Assembly: GCA_051294375.1 (NCBI GenBank)
Contig: CM119266.1
Coordinates: 11,415,113 to 11,479,112, forward strand
Reading direction: 5' to 3'
Source of the DNA: Paraspadella gotoi
Lineage: Eukaryota; Chaetognatha
Length of the DNA stretch: 64,000 nucleotides
Shown here: positions 32,034-48,995 of the stretch, piece by piece
Numbering within the stretch: the first letter of the stretch is position 1
Layout: each line of letters begins with the position of its first letter
Notes under the pieces: model-generated
The model's input: the letters and a program-made list of their open reading frames with translations, nothing else
Told to the model about the DNA's origin: nothing
The model's database searches: none
Position numbers and translations under genes: made by a program

Positions 32034-33382
32034 TTCCCCTTAATCCTGAGAGGCTCAAGGATTTTTTTACGCTCCACGGGATCGCGTCTCTGGACGGAGA
32101 GAAAATATATGGACGGAGATTTGTTTGTTGGGTTTCCTTCCTTTATTTTTTAAATGCGTCGACGCATCTCTGTAACTGTTTATTTTTTTTTTCAATTTAC
32201 AATTTTTCGTGCGGTTTGGGATCAATTAGTCGTTAGAACTGACTCGCTACTATTTCGGTTGTATTTAGGTTGGTCAGTCGGGGGGTTAAACGGAAGAATT
32301 GATATATTGACTTTTTTTATGCCCCTTCACTTTTAAATTAAAATTTTTTTGCCCAATTGCTGTTTTTAATGGTTACGAAAATATTTAAATGTCGTAGTTA
32401 CTCATTTTCAACCTCAACTCCATCTTCTCCATCAATCCGCCCGCAGGTACTACATCCGCAAGAAGCTGGCCCACCTGATGACGAAGCGATCGGCGGCCGT
32501 GGTCGCCGTCTTCGCCTCCGAACCCAGAGTCCGATACCCGATCAACTTTCTTCGCAACTTGGCCGTCGAGTAAGAAAGGGAATTGGGGAAAGGGCGATTG
32601 GGGGATAGGGAATCAGGTTTGGGCAATGGAGTATTGGGCTCGAGGATTATCATTCATGGGTCTGAGCTTTGGGGGTTTGGGTATGTTGATTGTAGACCAA
32701 GGGTAATGGGTGCAGTACGAAGGGAATTCGGGAATTTGAGAGTCTTGCTTATTTCTTTTAGTGGGCGAAGTTTCTTCCCGACAATTTCTTCTCTTTATTA
32801 CTTGATTCAAAATAAGATTGTTCTCTCGCTAATTTAGTTATTTTTAAAATTATAGTTTAAAAAGAATAATATAATATTTAAAGAATTTGATATATATTTT
32901 TAAAAATTTTTATCTGCGATTACCTCTTCCCCTATTTCGTCTCTTTTTCAAATCATCATCTTTTCTTCCTTCCTTCTTTCTTCATTTCCTCCCCGCCCCT
33001 CCCTCTTCTCCTCCTCTCCCTCTTCCCACCAGACCCACCCCCACTCCCACCCAAAAACCACAGAGCGGCCAAGTCCGACTTCGTCCTCCTCCTCGCACGC
33101 CGACTTCGCTCCGTCGCCGGATTTCGAATCGGCGCTCAACGACGTCTTTCCGGAATTCCGGCGCCGGCGACTGCAACGCGACGGCGATCGTTCCGTATCC
33201 GGCGTTTGAGTTTCGTCGACGCCGAGCAGAGCGGCGCCGAAGACGCAGGTGCGTGCGGGGGGAAAAGGGGAGGGGGGAAAAGAGGGAGGAGGTGGGATGG
33301 GGGTAAGTCTCTGCGGGGGGGGATTGAAAGCGGCCAAGGAGGTGCTGGGGATAGTGGAGAAACTCTCAGTCGTCGGAAAAAA
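32034..33382 (+). CDS. Duplicated block, copy 2: GT49 exons 32447-32569 and 33064-33248
   Basis: Exon 32447-32569 is intact and in phase with 28150: RYYIRKKLAHLMTKRSAAVV, then VFASEPRVRYPINFLRNLAV, matching the YPxNxLRN block that precedes the DxD motif in GT49 enzymes. It leaves two bases and joins in phase to the next exon (AAKSDFVLLL). Exon 33064-33248, however, has an inserted base that destroys the DAD motif plus further indels near NDV and RLNATA, which are correct in copy 1. The acceptor and donor sites are conserved in both copies. A functional transcript needs exon 4 from this copy and exon 5 from copy 1, which points to sequence or assembly error. Confidence 0.75.
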
Positions 33383-33457
33383 AAATGCTCTGGGAATTAA
33401 ATTGAACCCCTTGACAAATTTCTACATGAAGGAGAAAGGAGCATGCGTCTCGGTCTC

Positions 33458-33474
33458 TCTTCTCTCTCTCTCTC

Positions 33475-33520
<46 letters not shown>

Positions 33521-33552
33521 CTCTCTCTCTCTTTCTTCTCTCTCTCCTCTCT

Positions 33553-33601
<49 letters not shown>

Positions 33602-33770
33602 TCTCTCTCCTCTCTTTCTCCTTCTCTCTCTCCTCTCTCGTCCTCTCTCATCTCTCTCTCGTCCTCTCTCTCTCTCTCTCTCGTCTCCGTCTTTCTCTCT
33701 CCTGCTCTTCTCTCTCTCCTCTTTCTTCTCTCTCTCTATGCTTCTCTTTCCATTTCTTCTTCTTTCTCCT
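33458..33770. repeat. CT-rich microsatellite
   Basis: About 310 bases of CT with TT, CC and CAT interruptions, in the GT49 intron before exon 33909-34001. Confidence 0.95.
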
Positions 33771-33908
33771 CCCGACTCAGAATGAAAAAGAAAATTAAAT
33801 TCTCTACCACTCCTAGCCACCACTGCTTCCAAAACCAAATTCGATTTACATAAACGCGCTCACTCTCTCTCTCTCTGTCTCTCTCTTCTTTGTCTCCCTC
33901 TCCCACAG

Positions 33909-37315
<3,407 letters not shown>

Positions 37316-37355
37316 CGATCATCGATCCTTGCGCCGCCTCTCGGAATCGCCGCGA

Positions 37356-37361
37356 AATAAA
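37356..37361 (+). terminator. Polyadenylation signal of the GT49 gene
   Basis: AATAAA 41 bases downstream of the TAA stop at 37313-37315. Confidence 0.6.
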
Positions 37362-38291
37362 CTTTGAAAACAAATGATCATCGATCTCTTGATTTATTTT
37401 CTTGATTTTTATTCTCGGATGACAAAAAAAAATTATCCTACGCATTGAAAAAACAAACAATAATAAATTTTGTTGAAATTTAAACTTATTAATCAAACCT
37501 AACGAGGGAGCCAAAACCACTTGCCACTAAAGAGAAAATCCGAGCACCGGGCGAATATAAATCATTAAAAAAAAACCTCGTCGTTATTATCGTCTTTTTA
37601 TCATTTTATTTTAACGCTTTGTGATAATAATAAAACATAAAACAAACAAAAAAGACAATCGTGTATTCAGAACAATAACGCGTCGGCGTCGCGACGCCAA
37701 ACGGACGACCGCGCGTGTCTGCGTGCTCGCTCCGCTTCTTTGCGTGCGATTTGTTTTTTCATACGTGCGAGTCTGTGCGTTGCGCGCGACGTCGATTCGC
37801 CCCACTCACCATAATCGTGAATTTGCATAACCATCCAGAAAATGGCGGTGGAGTGAGAAAATAATTAAGTAAAATAATCTATTTTATCACGGTTAATCAA
37901 TTATTTTCTGTTGCAACGTTGGTCGTATAAAGGATCTCATCGTGTTCGTATGTGTATATACATATATTTATTTATTGAACGAGTCGGATTGTCTATTTTT
38001 AATCTCATATTATATACTCCGTAACGGTTGTATTCGATTGTATAAAACGTTACATGTTATGAATTATAGAGTACTAACACTCGGTTCTTGAGTTATTTCT
38101 TATTTTATTTGTGGGTCAGTAATACATATTCACGAGGTTTGTAAATTTTTAGTAAAGTCAAGTCAAGTAAAGTAGCTAAATTCAGAAGCAGTTAATTCTC
38201 AGTCTCAGCGCTTCATTAAGCGAGCTGCCCTCAAGCTCTCAAGTAGATTTGCGTTTAATCGGTTTTGAATTATTATTCCACTCCAGTCTTG

Positions 38292-38351
<60 letters not shown>

Positions 38352-38847
38352 TTTAGCTCACTCTCTCCCCCTATTTCATTTTCCTTTTTTTTTTTGTTGC
38401 GAGGATTAATTTTATACGGCCTGGGCGACCGTTATTCTCGAAGATCCTTTTCAGCCCTAGAGCCTTTTGTTCCCCTCCGGCGGCCAATAGGAGGCAGCGG
38501 CTTAGCCGATCGAGAATAAAAATGGAAACAAAAGAACAAAATCCAAACAAACGATGGATTTGGGAGAAGAGACGAAAACATCAAAGTCGGTTTAAAAAAT
38601 AGTATTATTTGTAAATATTTTTTTTCACATGGAAATTATATGCTAATAAGCCGTCATAAAAAAAGGGAGATTAGAAAGAGTGAGATTCTTGGAATATTTA
38701 CTAATAGTTAATTCTTTAAACCGAAAGATCTCCCACGTCGCCAGTATGATGGGGAAGAGAGAGAGAGAGATGAGAGGAGAGAGAGAGAGAGAGAGAGACG
38801 AGAGAGAGAGAGAGACGAGAGAGAGAGAGAGAGAGAGACTATCGGGG
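37362..38847. other. Intergenic region between GT49 and protease genes
   Basis: AT-rich apart from a short CpG-rich stretch at about 37676-37800. Holds a (GTC)n trinucleotide array at 38288-38350 and a GA-rich tract at 38755-38838 immediately upstream of the protease TATA box. No exon or RNA gene seen. Confidence 0.55.
38288..38350. repeat. (GTC)n trinucleotide repeat
   Basis: About 20 GTC/GCC units in intergenic DNA, a non-coding instance of the repeat that codes Asp runs elsewhere in the window. Confidence 0.92.
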
Positions 38848-38854
38848 TATAAAA
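38755..38854 (+). promoter_or_regulatory. Putative core promoter of the protease gene: GA tract and TATA box
   Basis: TATAAAA at 38848-38854 lies 85 bases before the ATG at 38939, leaving room for a start site about 25-30 bases downstream and a short 5' leader. It follows a GA-rich tract (38755-38838). GAGA-type tracts at promoters are bound by GAF in insects; whether that applies here is inference. Confidence 0.45.
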
Positions 38855-38938
38855 AAAACTTACCGTGGAAATAGGGTCTCGCTCTCTATTTAGACAAACA
38901 CGCACACTACTTGGCTGAATAACCACGAACTATTCAAA

Positions 38939-41663
38939 ATGTTTCGTTCAACGGTGGCGCTGGTGGCTTTAGCGTTACTAACGTGGGCGTGTCTCTCAGT
39001 TGACGCCAAGACCCTAAAGGCGGAGGACCGGAAGTTGATGGCGTCTCTGTCGAAACTTTACGAAGAGCGTCGTGCGCGAATTACGCAAAAGATAGAAAGT
39101 TTTGAAGTTCATAGGTAAGTTTAAAGGTAAGTTTAAAGGTAAGGACGTTTAGGATGAAAAGGAAACTAAGAAGAAAGATTTTTGTTGTCATCGAAATTTC
39201 ATGTTGACGTTGAAATTACCTGACATGAGAAATAATAAATAATTATCGATGATTTTATCAAAACGAATATGTCAAATGATACTCAATTTTTGTTATTTTT
39301 TAAAATATTTTATTGATGACCTTATTAAATATTCAATGGATAACTATACTGTATATTCTTTTTCATTTTCCTCCTGACAGAACCGACCGTGGGGTCACCT
39401 GTCACTGTCACTGTTTTGACGGTGACTTCTCCACACGTGGCGGCGCCCACAATCAACACGACCCTCGCCTCGGCGGAGAGCACGATCCACGGCGCCGAAA
39501 ACAAGTCGTGCCGGCGTCGACCGGCGCCGTTCGTTCTCATGCCAAGCGCCTGATCAAAGAAGCTCATCAGGCGACGCGCTCGGCGCTGACGGCGTCGGCG
39601 GCGATCGACGGGACGCTGCGGTTCCGGAAGCGTCAAGACGACGGCGGACTCGTCTGCGACTGCGAGTGTGGGAACGCCGGGTCGGGCGGACTGCCCGGCA
39701 CCGGAATCGGGCCTACGGAGGCGACGACTATGACGACGACGGAACGCGAGGAAGATGAATGTCTTCAAGGTGCGGGAGAGAGAACGAGTCAGATGCAAAA
39801 AGGAGTTTACATTAATGTTAAAAATGTAAACTCTGTCGACCGAGTGCTGTGATCTTTTTTATCACTGTTGCCTTCCCTTGTTTGACGAAAATAAATTTAC
39901 TAATATTTATTTTTGAATACTTAAACATTTAAAATAAAATTTTAAAAATCCATCAGCTGTGAACGGCGTTTGTCAGGACTTCGTTTGCGGCAACGGGCGT
40001 CACATCCCTAAATGGTGGCGCTGCGACGACGATGCCGACTGTATGGACGATTCCGACGAATCCAACTGTCCCACGACGACGACGACGACGACGACTTCGG
40101 CTCCTGGAGGATCGGGTTAGTTCGTGGGGGGAAAATGCAACGTTGAACCTGAAAGAAATATTTAAACCGATTGAATTAAAAAGAACTGAAATACGGACGG
40201 AAAGAGAGACAAACCGACAAAGGGAAAGACTGTGGCGGTATATTCACACCGCCTCACGTCCACCATCCTTCAGCCAAATACATTGGCTCAGAGGGGGAAC
40301 ACACCATCCCAGGCGTAGTGTTCCATCCACAGTCTTAACGACTTCCCTCTGCGTTGGCAAAGCGAGGCCGTCTTAGGGTAAACGCGCCAGTGACTGGATG
40401 CGTCACTGAGGGTCTGAAGCCCCCAAAGCCAACAGTGAACTGCCCCTCCCAATGGGCATCACAGGCAACCCGGCTGTTGCCATAAGACATTCATTTGAAA
40501 GATAAATCCGACAAACAAATTTTCAGACAAAACCGAGAGAAAGTTTGACAGACCAAAAGACAGAGAGGCAAACGTTTGACACACAGATATTAATTGATAT
40601 CAGTTTTACGGCTCCCCAAAACTTTTTAGGCGCCGACTCTGGCTCCGGCGCCGGTTCAAGCGGCGACGGCAATTCCACCAGCGGTGGCGACTCCAACTGC
40701 CCGTCGGGTTACGGACCCTGCGGCGCCGGGAGTGAAAGCTGCTTCCATTCGGACTGGAAGTGCGACGGTGAGAAGGACTGCGACAACGGATTCGACGAGC
40801 AAGGATGCCCGACGTCGAAGCCGCCCGACTGTTCGGACAACACGACCGACCCGTTTCCCGGCACGGGGGGAAACAAGGTGCGATTCGAATCGTCAGTGAA
40901 TCCCGATTCAGAAAATGAATTGAATTGACTTAATTCCCGTTGTTTTGTCAGGAGTGCGGGAAAAGGTTTTATAATCAAGATCTCAAAGAAAACAGGATCG
41001 TTGGTGGCGAAGAGGCGGTCCGAGGTAAGTTTATTTGTTTACTTATTTATTTTATTTATTGATAGTAGAATAGCTGATTTAAAAACTTATTTACTATTTC
41101 TTTTTGTGTAATTCATCTTAAATTAGACTTCAAGCAAGTAATTTTTAATCGTTTTGGTTTGTTTGATTTTTTTTTCAGGCGCGTATCCTTGGCAGATTTC
41201 GTTGCGACGCAACGGACATATTTGCGGCGGAACGATCATCGACCAAAGGACGATCGTGACGGCGGCGCATTGCGTCGACGCCAACCCGGCCGGGTACTCG
41301 ATCGTCGCTGGCGATTACGGGGTGAGGGAGTCGGAGAAATGGAAACCGTTATTAATAAAACACGTTGTATTTACGTATTTTCTTTCTTTTTATTTTCTCT
41401 CTATGCATCTCTCTCATTGCACATGCACTCACTATTTTTTTTAAAAGACACCGACGAGCGTTTTGTAAAATTAACCAAAAACATGCTCCAGGTGAGGTTC
41501 GAACTCACAACCTCCGCATTGCTCGCACACAGTTACTGCTTATAAGTACGGCGCGCTAACCGATTGCGCCACTGGAGCGTTGCTTCCCTTCACAGTTTTT
41601 ATTAGTAAATTCCAAATGATAATTGCCACTTTTATTAGATGATAGCTTTAACTTTGAAACACA

Positions 41664-41707
<44 letters not shown>

Positions 41708-43029
41708 GTCTTTATCTCTCTCTCTATTATAACTAAAACCCTTCTCTGCCATTCCCAGATTCGTGAGCTATCCGACTGCGCGGAGCAAGAAATCAGCCTC
41801 GCTGCCATCAAGAAACACCCCAACTACAACGCCGACACGACCCAGAACGACATCGCCATCTTGAAGCTGACCAAGAATTTGGTCTACAACAAATACGTGC
41901 AGCCCGCGTGTCTTCCGGACTCAAGCGTGAGTGGTTTTTTAGTGCAGTTATGAAGTAAATATTGTATTATGGTGGACTAAAAGCCTCCAACCGTTCATCA
42001 GTGGCCCTTGGTGCCGGTGACAAGTCATTCGCCTCCCAACCCAAAGATCCTGGGTTCTATCCCGGTGGCCGCCTTGCAGTTAAGAGGGACGGGGCGCTTA
42101 ACCCGCCTGTAACATGGTGTTACAGCCTGATCCGAAGCTCAGGGACTGCTTATATTGAACTGTTCTGTCATTAACACATGACAATAATTACTGTCTCTTC
42201 AGTTTTAAGACTTTCTTTTCGTTGCGCTTTTGTATTGAACAGAAAACAAAGTTTATTTGTTTACATACAACGGGTTTTTAGGAATAAAAAACTCTTATAA
42301 CAATTACCAATTTTAAACTCTGCCCCCCCCCCTCCTCCCTTTTTTGCCACCCCCTCACCCTGCGTTAGTACGCCTACCCGGAAGGCGATCAAGTCATTGT
42401 CTCCGGCTGGGGCTCACTCAGCCAAGGAGGCGCTGGACCTAACGTCCTCCAAGCTCTCTCCATTCCGTTGATGTCGCAGACCAAGTGCTCGACTCTCTAC
42501 CAGCAGACCAATAACAACATCACTCCCGACATGGTCTGCGCCGGGCTGGAGAAAGGTGGGTCGGGGGAGAAAGACATTTTGATTTGAATTACTTTAACAG
42601 TCAAATTAAAATTGTAGATAGTTTGATAAATATATAGCAAAATGAAAAACCCTGATTTTCTTACAATCTTTCCTCTTGAAAATTTAAAAAAAAAAAAAAG
42701 ATTAAAGGAGGCCTGAGAACAACATAGCCTGTCCAACGTCAGGGGCAAGATAGTTTTCTCTATCGAATGTATGGATAATTGGATATTAGATAATTTTATA
42801 TTGGTTGTTACAATTTCATAACGTTTTGAAATGTGGCCGTTCAATTCCTCTTCCAGGTGGCGTTGATTCCTGTCAGGGCGACTCCGGCGGTCCGTTGGTC
42901 GGAAAAGTCGCCGACAAGTACACTCTGGTGGGCGTGGTCAGTTGGGGAGCTGGGTGCGCCAACGAGAACGCGCCGGGCGTCTACGCTAGGGTCGTCTATT
43001 TCCTCCAATGGATCGCGCAAAACCGATAA
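38939..43029 (+). CDS. Secreted trypsin-like serine protease with LDLa modules
   Basis: Nine exons: 38939-39114, 39381-39769, 39957-40115, 40630-40877, 40952-41024, 41179-41321, 41759-41926, 42369-42555, 42857-43029. All junctions are GT-AG with agreeing phases, giving 571 residues. Signal peptide [20 protein letters not shown], then a Cys/His cluster (TCHCHCF), a charged region, a second cluster (CDCECG), an LDLa-like module ([10 protein letters not shown]...RCDDDADC, ending [10 protein letters not shown]) and a complete six-Cys LDLa (CPSGYGPC...[10 protein letters not shown]). The zymogen site is R|IVGG ([13 protein letters not shown]). Catalytic triad: His in VTAAHC, Asp in NDIAIL, Ser in CQGDSGGP. 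Asp189 (VDSC) and SWGAGCA predict trypsin-like cleavage after Lys/Arg. The C-terminal helix is FLQWIAQNR. Likely an extracellular digestive, clotting or immune protease. The first LDLa lacks its third cysteine. Introns host repeats and a tRNA gene. Confidence 0.96.
40221..40481. other. Array of nested hairpins in protease intron 3
   Basis: Outer stem 1: AGGGAA+AGACTGTGG (40221-40235) pairs with CCACAGTCT (40327-40335) and TTCCCT (40343-40348). Inside it are three hairpins: GGCGGT/ACCGCC (40234-40253, sharing two bases with the outer stem), AGCCAA/TTGGCT (40272-40288) and GGAACAC/GTGTTCC (40296-40324). Outer stem 2: GTTGGC (40353-40358) with GCCAAC (40428-40433), enclosing CAGTGAC/GTCACTG (40388-40408) and a small GGG/CCC loop (40410-40422). 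Two more follow: GCCC/GGGC (40442-40457) and GGCAAC/GTTGCC (40464-40481). GC content is higher than the surrounding intron. It has no coding frame and is not a tRNA. It may be a structured SINE or other non-autonomous element, or a structured RNA. Confidence 0.6.
41485..41578 (-). tRNA. tRNA-Ile (anticodon UAU), intron-containing
   Basis: Minus strand, 94 bases starting GCTCCAGTGGCGCAATCGGT. Acceptor stem GCTCCAG pairs with CTGGAGC; D arm GCGC/GCGC; anticodon stem CCGTA/TGCGG around loop CTTATAA with anticodon TAT; T arm GTGAG-TTCGAAC-CTCAC. A 21-base intron sits after position 37, the usual place, as in vertebrate tRNA-Ile(UAU). A-box and B-box (GTTCGAACC) are intact. It lies in intron 6 of the protease gene on the opposite strand. 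Confidence 0.95.
41962..42180 (+). repeat. tRNA-derived SINE-like element in a protease intron
   Basis: A-box-like TGGTGCCGGTGACAAG at about 42009 and B-box-like GGGTTCTATCCC at 42052-42063 are spaced as in tRNA-derived SINE heads. A non-tRNA body follows, including a hairpin CTGTAAC/GTTACAG around 42108-42124, up to an AT-rich end near 42180. No second copy is present in this window to define its ends. Confidence 0.5.
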
Positions 43030-43773
43030 AAATTGAACCCAACTCGAAAAATCTAACTTTTTTCTAATTATTAAATCTATTTAAACCTGTCTGTAAAAAC
43101 AAGGTAAATTTCATTCAACTATGAATCATTACAGCATTTGTCAGATATTGATTGAATACAATAAGCAAAACAATAGTTTTCTTTTTAGTTTAGTCACGCA
43201 ATGTTATTTAAAAGTTTATTTTCACCATAGTAAGCTGCAAAGCGACTTGACTCGGGACTCTCCGCTTTCTCCTTGAAACCTCTCTATAATATAGACTATA
43301 TAAATCTTCTTTTTTTTCTCCGTCGGGAATCCAACTAATCACAAAACAACGACGTCAAGAACGACGACGATGTCGACAACCAACCCTCTATCGCCGAAGG
43401 CATTAAATGCCAAGAAAAGACAGAAGACAAAAGAGCGGCGGCCATAAACAAAAGCGGGGGAGACGTGCAGGTGGCGGCTTAACGAGACGCAGCGGAGCCT
43501 TCATCCTCATCGATTCGAACGATCGAAGCGAAACAAAATAGCAAAGGAGGGGGGGATCGATAAAGCGAAAAAGCGAATTTATAAGCCGAAAATGAGGCGG
43601 ATATGCATCGTAATAATAACTGGTGATAACTCTTTACAAGGTTACGAGACACCGAAAAAGCCGAAAAGCCAATTGTGAGCGCAATCTCAATATATTGCAG
43701 ATTTTCTCATTGTCATCGTTAACGAGAGGCCAATAATGTTTGCCTTGTCTCCTTAATTTCTTTCATTCATTCC
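43030..43773. other. Spacer between convergent genes
   Basis: 3' flank of the protease gene and of the minus-strand gene that ends at 43774. No clear AATAAA near the protease stop; no further gene seen. Confidence 0.5.
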
Positions 43774-45914
<2,141 letters not shown>

Positions 45915-46063
45915 CTGAGTTTTGACGGTGGAGGTCAGGTCAAGTCGATTCCGGCGAAGTTATAGAAATAGGAGGCGAGAGTTTTTTAAAAAATGTTTGT
46001 AAAAACAAATTCGATTCATCACTTGATGAACGGGGTGACGGGAGTGACGAGAAAGGAGAGAGA

Positions 46064-46136
<73 letters not shown>

Positions 46137-46432
46137 AGAGAAGGAGAGACAGACAGACAGACCAGACAGACAGAACAGACAGAACAAACATAAAGTTTTA
46201 CCTTTTTCTAAAGGCAAAAAACGAAAAATAGACGAACTCAAAAAATACGATTTAAAAAAATTAGCTTCCCAATCGTCATTAGCATTTTTAAAATAATTGT
46301 TTTAACATTTCCAATTTCCAGGTCGCCGTTCCTCTTCCGCTCTCAATAATGTCTGATTCATGGCTTTCTCTCATTTGTTTTCAAGATGTAAGTTTCCACC
46401 GATCGTTCATTTCATCCCAAAATGAATAAATT

Positions 46433-46481
<49 letters not shown>

Positions 46482-46534
46482 TCTTCTCCTCTCATTCTCA
46501 TCTCTTCTCCTCATACTCTTATCTCTCTCTTCTG

Positions 46535-46640
<106 letters not shown>

Positions 46641-47383
46641 CTACTTGACTTCACTCCCCATGATTAATTTTTGCTTACTCCCACGGGGGTAATTTGTCTT
46701 TTCTTCGAACCGGGGGCGTAAAAGGGGAGGGGGTGGGGGGGGAAGAGAAAAAATGTGCGAGAGAGAAAGAGAGAGATCGAGAGAGAACTCCCTTCGGTCC
46801 GGAAGTCATTATATTCCACGCGCGAGGGCGCGTCGGTGTCGATAATCAACGGACGCCATTTCCGTCGCCGGAACGAAAAAAAAACAAAAGGGGCGAAAAA
46901 AATCGGCGTCGGTTGTCGTGAATAGTTTCCTTGGTGATCATTTCACTCCTTTTTTTTTCGTTGATCACTTTCTCGTGCGTCTTTTTTTTTGAGAAAAAAA
47001 GTTTCTGAGTTTCCGTTAATTTTCTCACTAGAGGATTATTTTTGTCGTTGAATTCAGGATGAGAAGTTAAGTCAAACGAAAAAGGGGTTAAAATTAAGAA
47101 TAAGATGGCAACTACCCTTCTCAGAAGACAAACGAAAACAAGGTGACTTGAAGGTTTAAATGAGCTAAAATAATTGCTTGCAACAGGCTTTTGGTGGGTC
47201 AATGACTCCATGACTCCATTACTCCATTCTCTTTTAAAAGATTCAATCTCTTCAAAGACTATTTAAATGCCAAGAACTTGAAAAGTCGTTTGGACCGGTT
47301 TACGCACTGATTAATAAAGTTCGTTGCATTTTAACTTCCAAAAGGCAGACTTCGTATCCCCGCCGCCCTTACCCAACCCTCAC

Positions 47384-48216
47384 CTCCTCAACCGCGTTTC
47401 CGCCCGGAAGCTTCATTGTGAACGCCTCGAGACGCTCTGGTGACGCTCACCGGCTGTCTCCTCCGCTTGGCGCTGTTCCACGTCCAGCATTACGTCCGCC
47501 TCCACCCGATCCGCCACCGACGCCGCCACCGTCTCCGATGCCGCCGCAGACGACGCGGCCGACGCAGCCTCGACCGGCGTCTCGTTCGTTGGCGACGCTG
47601 AATTCGCCGATCGCTTCGCCGACGATCCGGCTTAATTGAACGGAAGGGAAGGGGAGATTCGATTCGAGGGGAGAGGAAAAGGTGGGGTGGGGTCGAGTGG
47701 GGAGGAGGTGTTAAGGAAGGGGAGACTTTGTTTAATGGAAAAGAGAAAGAGAGTTGCAGAGGGAAGAAACAGACTAAGAATGAAAACGTCATTCTGAACG
47801 TGACGGTTGAAGAAAAATACCAGGTAAAGAGGGAACAATACTACATAATAAAAATTAGAAAATCTGTCTCTAAAACTTTCACGAGAGGAATTTTTTTGAG
47901 GAATTTAGATTCAAGGTTTCTGACGTTTTATTTTTTTTAAATGTACGTAAATGAAAAAACTTTCAATGCCAGAAATCCTTGCCTCCTTCCAGGGATTTAA
48001 AGATGACATTTAAAATTCCAATGAGTTCTTCGCTTTGCCTCTCTCACAGCAAATTACCTGTCGCCTCGTCGCTGCCGGTGCCGCTGCCCCGTTCGCCGCC
48101 GCCGCCATTTTTGATCCGCCACGACGGCTGCCGTCATCGACGATCCCAACACTTGACGCAGCTTGGGAACCATTAAAGATACGGGAATGCTGTAGGCTAG
48201 CAGGAGAGATGAGAAG

Positions 48217-48296
<80 letters not shown>

Positions 48297-48447
48297 ATGA
48301 GCGTCGTTCCTTTATGTAAATTTAGGATTCGTTATAGGCGGGAAAACGAGGTTTGAATTAATTTTTTCAGTCGTTTCTCGCGTGCACTTACGTGCGCTTG
48401 CGTGCCAGCGACGCACCCGGACGGCGTCGGGCGGAGCGTTTCCTTGC
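47384..48447 (-). pseudogene. Frameshifted copies of three exons of the acidic-protein gene
   Basis: Exon copies at 48447-48397, 48196-48058 (139 bases against 135 in copy 2) and 47630-47384 (247 against 248). Splice sites are kept but internal single-base indels break the frames that are open in copy 2 at 51870-52945. Either decayed duplicates or error-bearing sequence of the same locus. Confidence 0.6.
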
Positions 48448-48697
48448 GTGCACTTTGGTCAATTTATTATTCATTGAAGCCGCGAACGTATTTACAAGGA
48501 ATTATTTAAGTTTTTACTTGGGTTATTCTTGGAAATCTTTCTGGATTCGGATGAATATTTTCAAGGGGGATGAGTTAAAGTTCATATCGGAGCATAGTTT
48601 TGTGGTTATGGAGCTCATTTTATTGCCACTATTAAAAAATACTCTTAATTAAATCCTTTTTCCCCAAAGATATTTTGTTACAGTAGAGAAAATTATT

Positions 48698-48791
48698 GCT
48701 CCAGGTGAGGTTCGAACTCACAACCTCCGCATTGCTCGCACCACGTAACTGCATATAAGTACGGCGCGCTAACCGATTGCGCCACTGGAGC
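48698..48791 (-). tRNA. tRNA-Ile (anticodon UAU), intron-containing
   Basis: Same mature sequence as the gene at 41485-41578, intron differing (CTTATATGCAGTTACGTGG after the stem). Acceptor, D, anticodon (TAT) and T arms all pair. It lies inside duplicated block copy 1, so it may be the same locus as 53195-53287. Confidence 0.9.
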
Positions 48792-48918
48792 GATGTCAAG
48801 TGGTGATTTCTGAGTGAGCTCAATTCCTAAAATTTTGAATAAATGATATTTATTATTAAAACCACTTCACCACTTCACTCACTCCACTCAACTCACACAA
48901 GCACACTCTCTCTCTCTT

Positions 48919-48995
<77 letters not shown>

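Noticed and set aside
29452-33382. Two separate tandem GT49 genes
   Set aside because: Only two exons are duplicated; the 5' and 3' exons exist once, so a second gene is not supported.
40221-40481. tRNA gene or hammerhead ribozyme
   Set aside because: No A/B boxes in the right spacing, no anticodon arm, and no CTGANGA...GAAA core were found.
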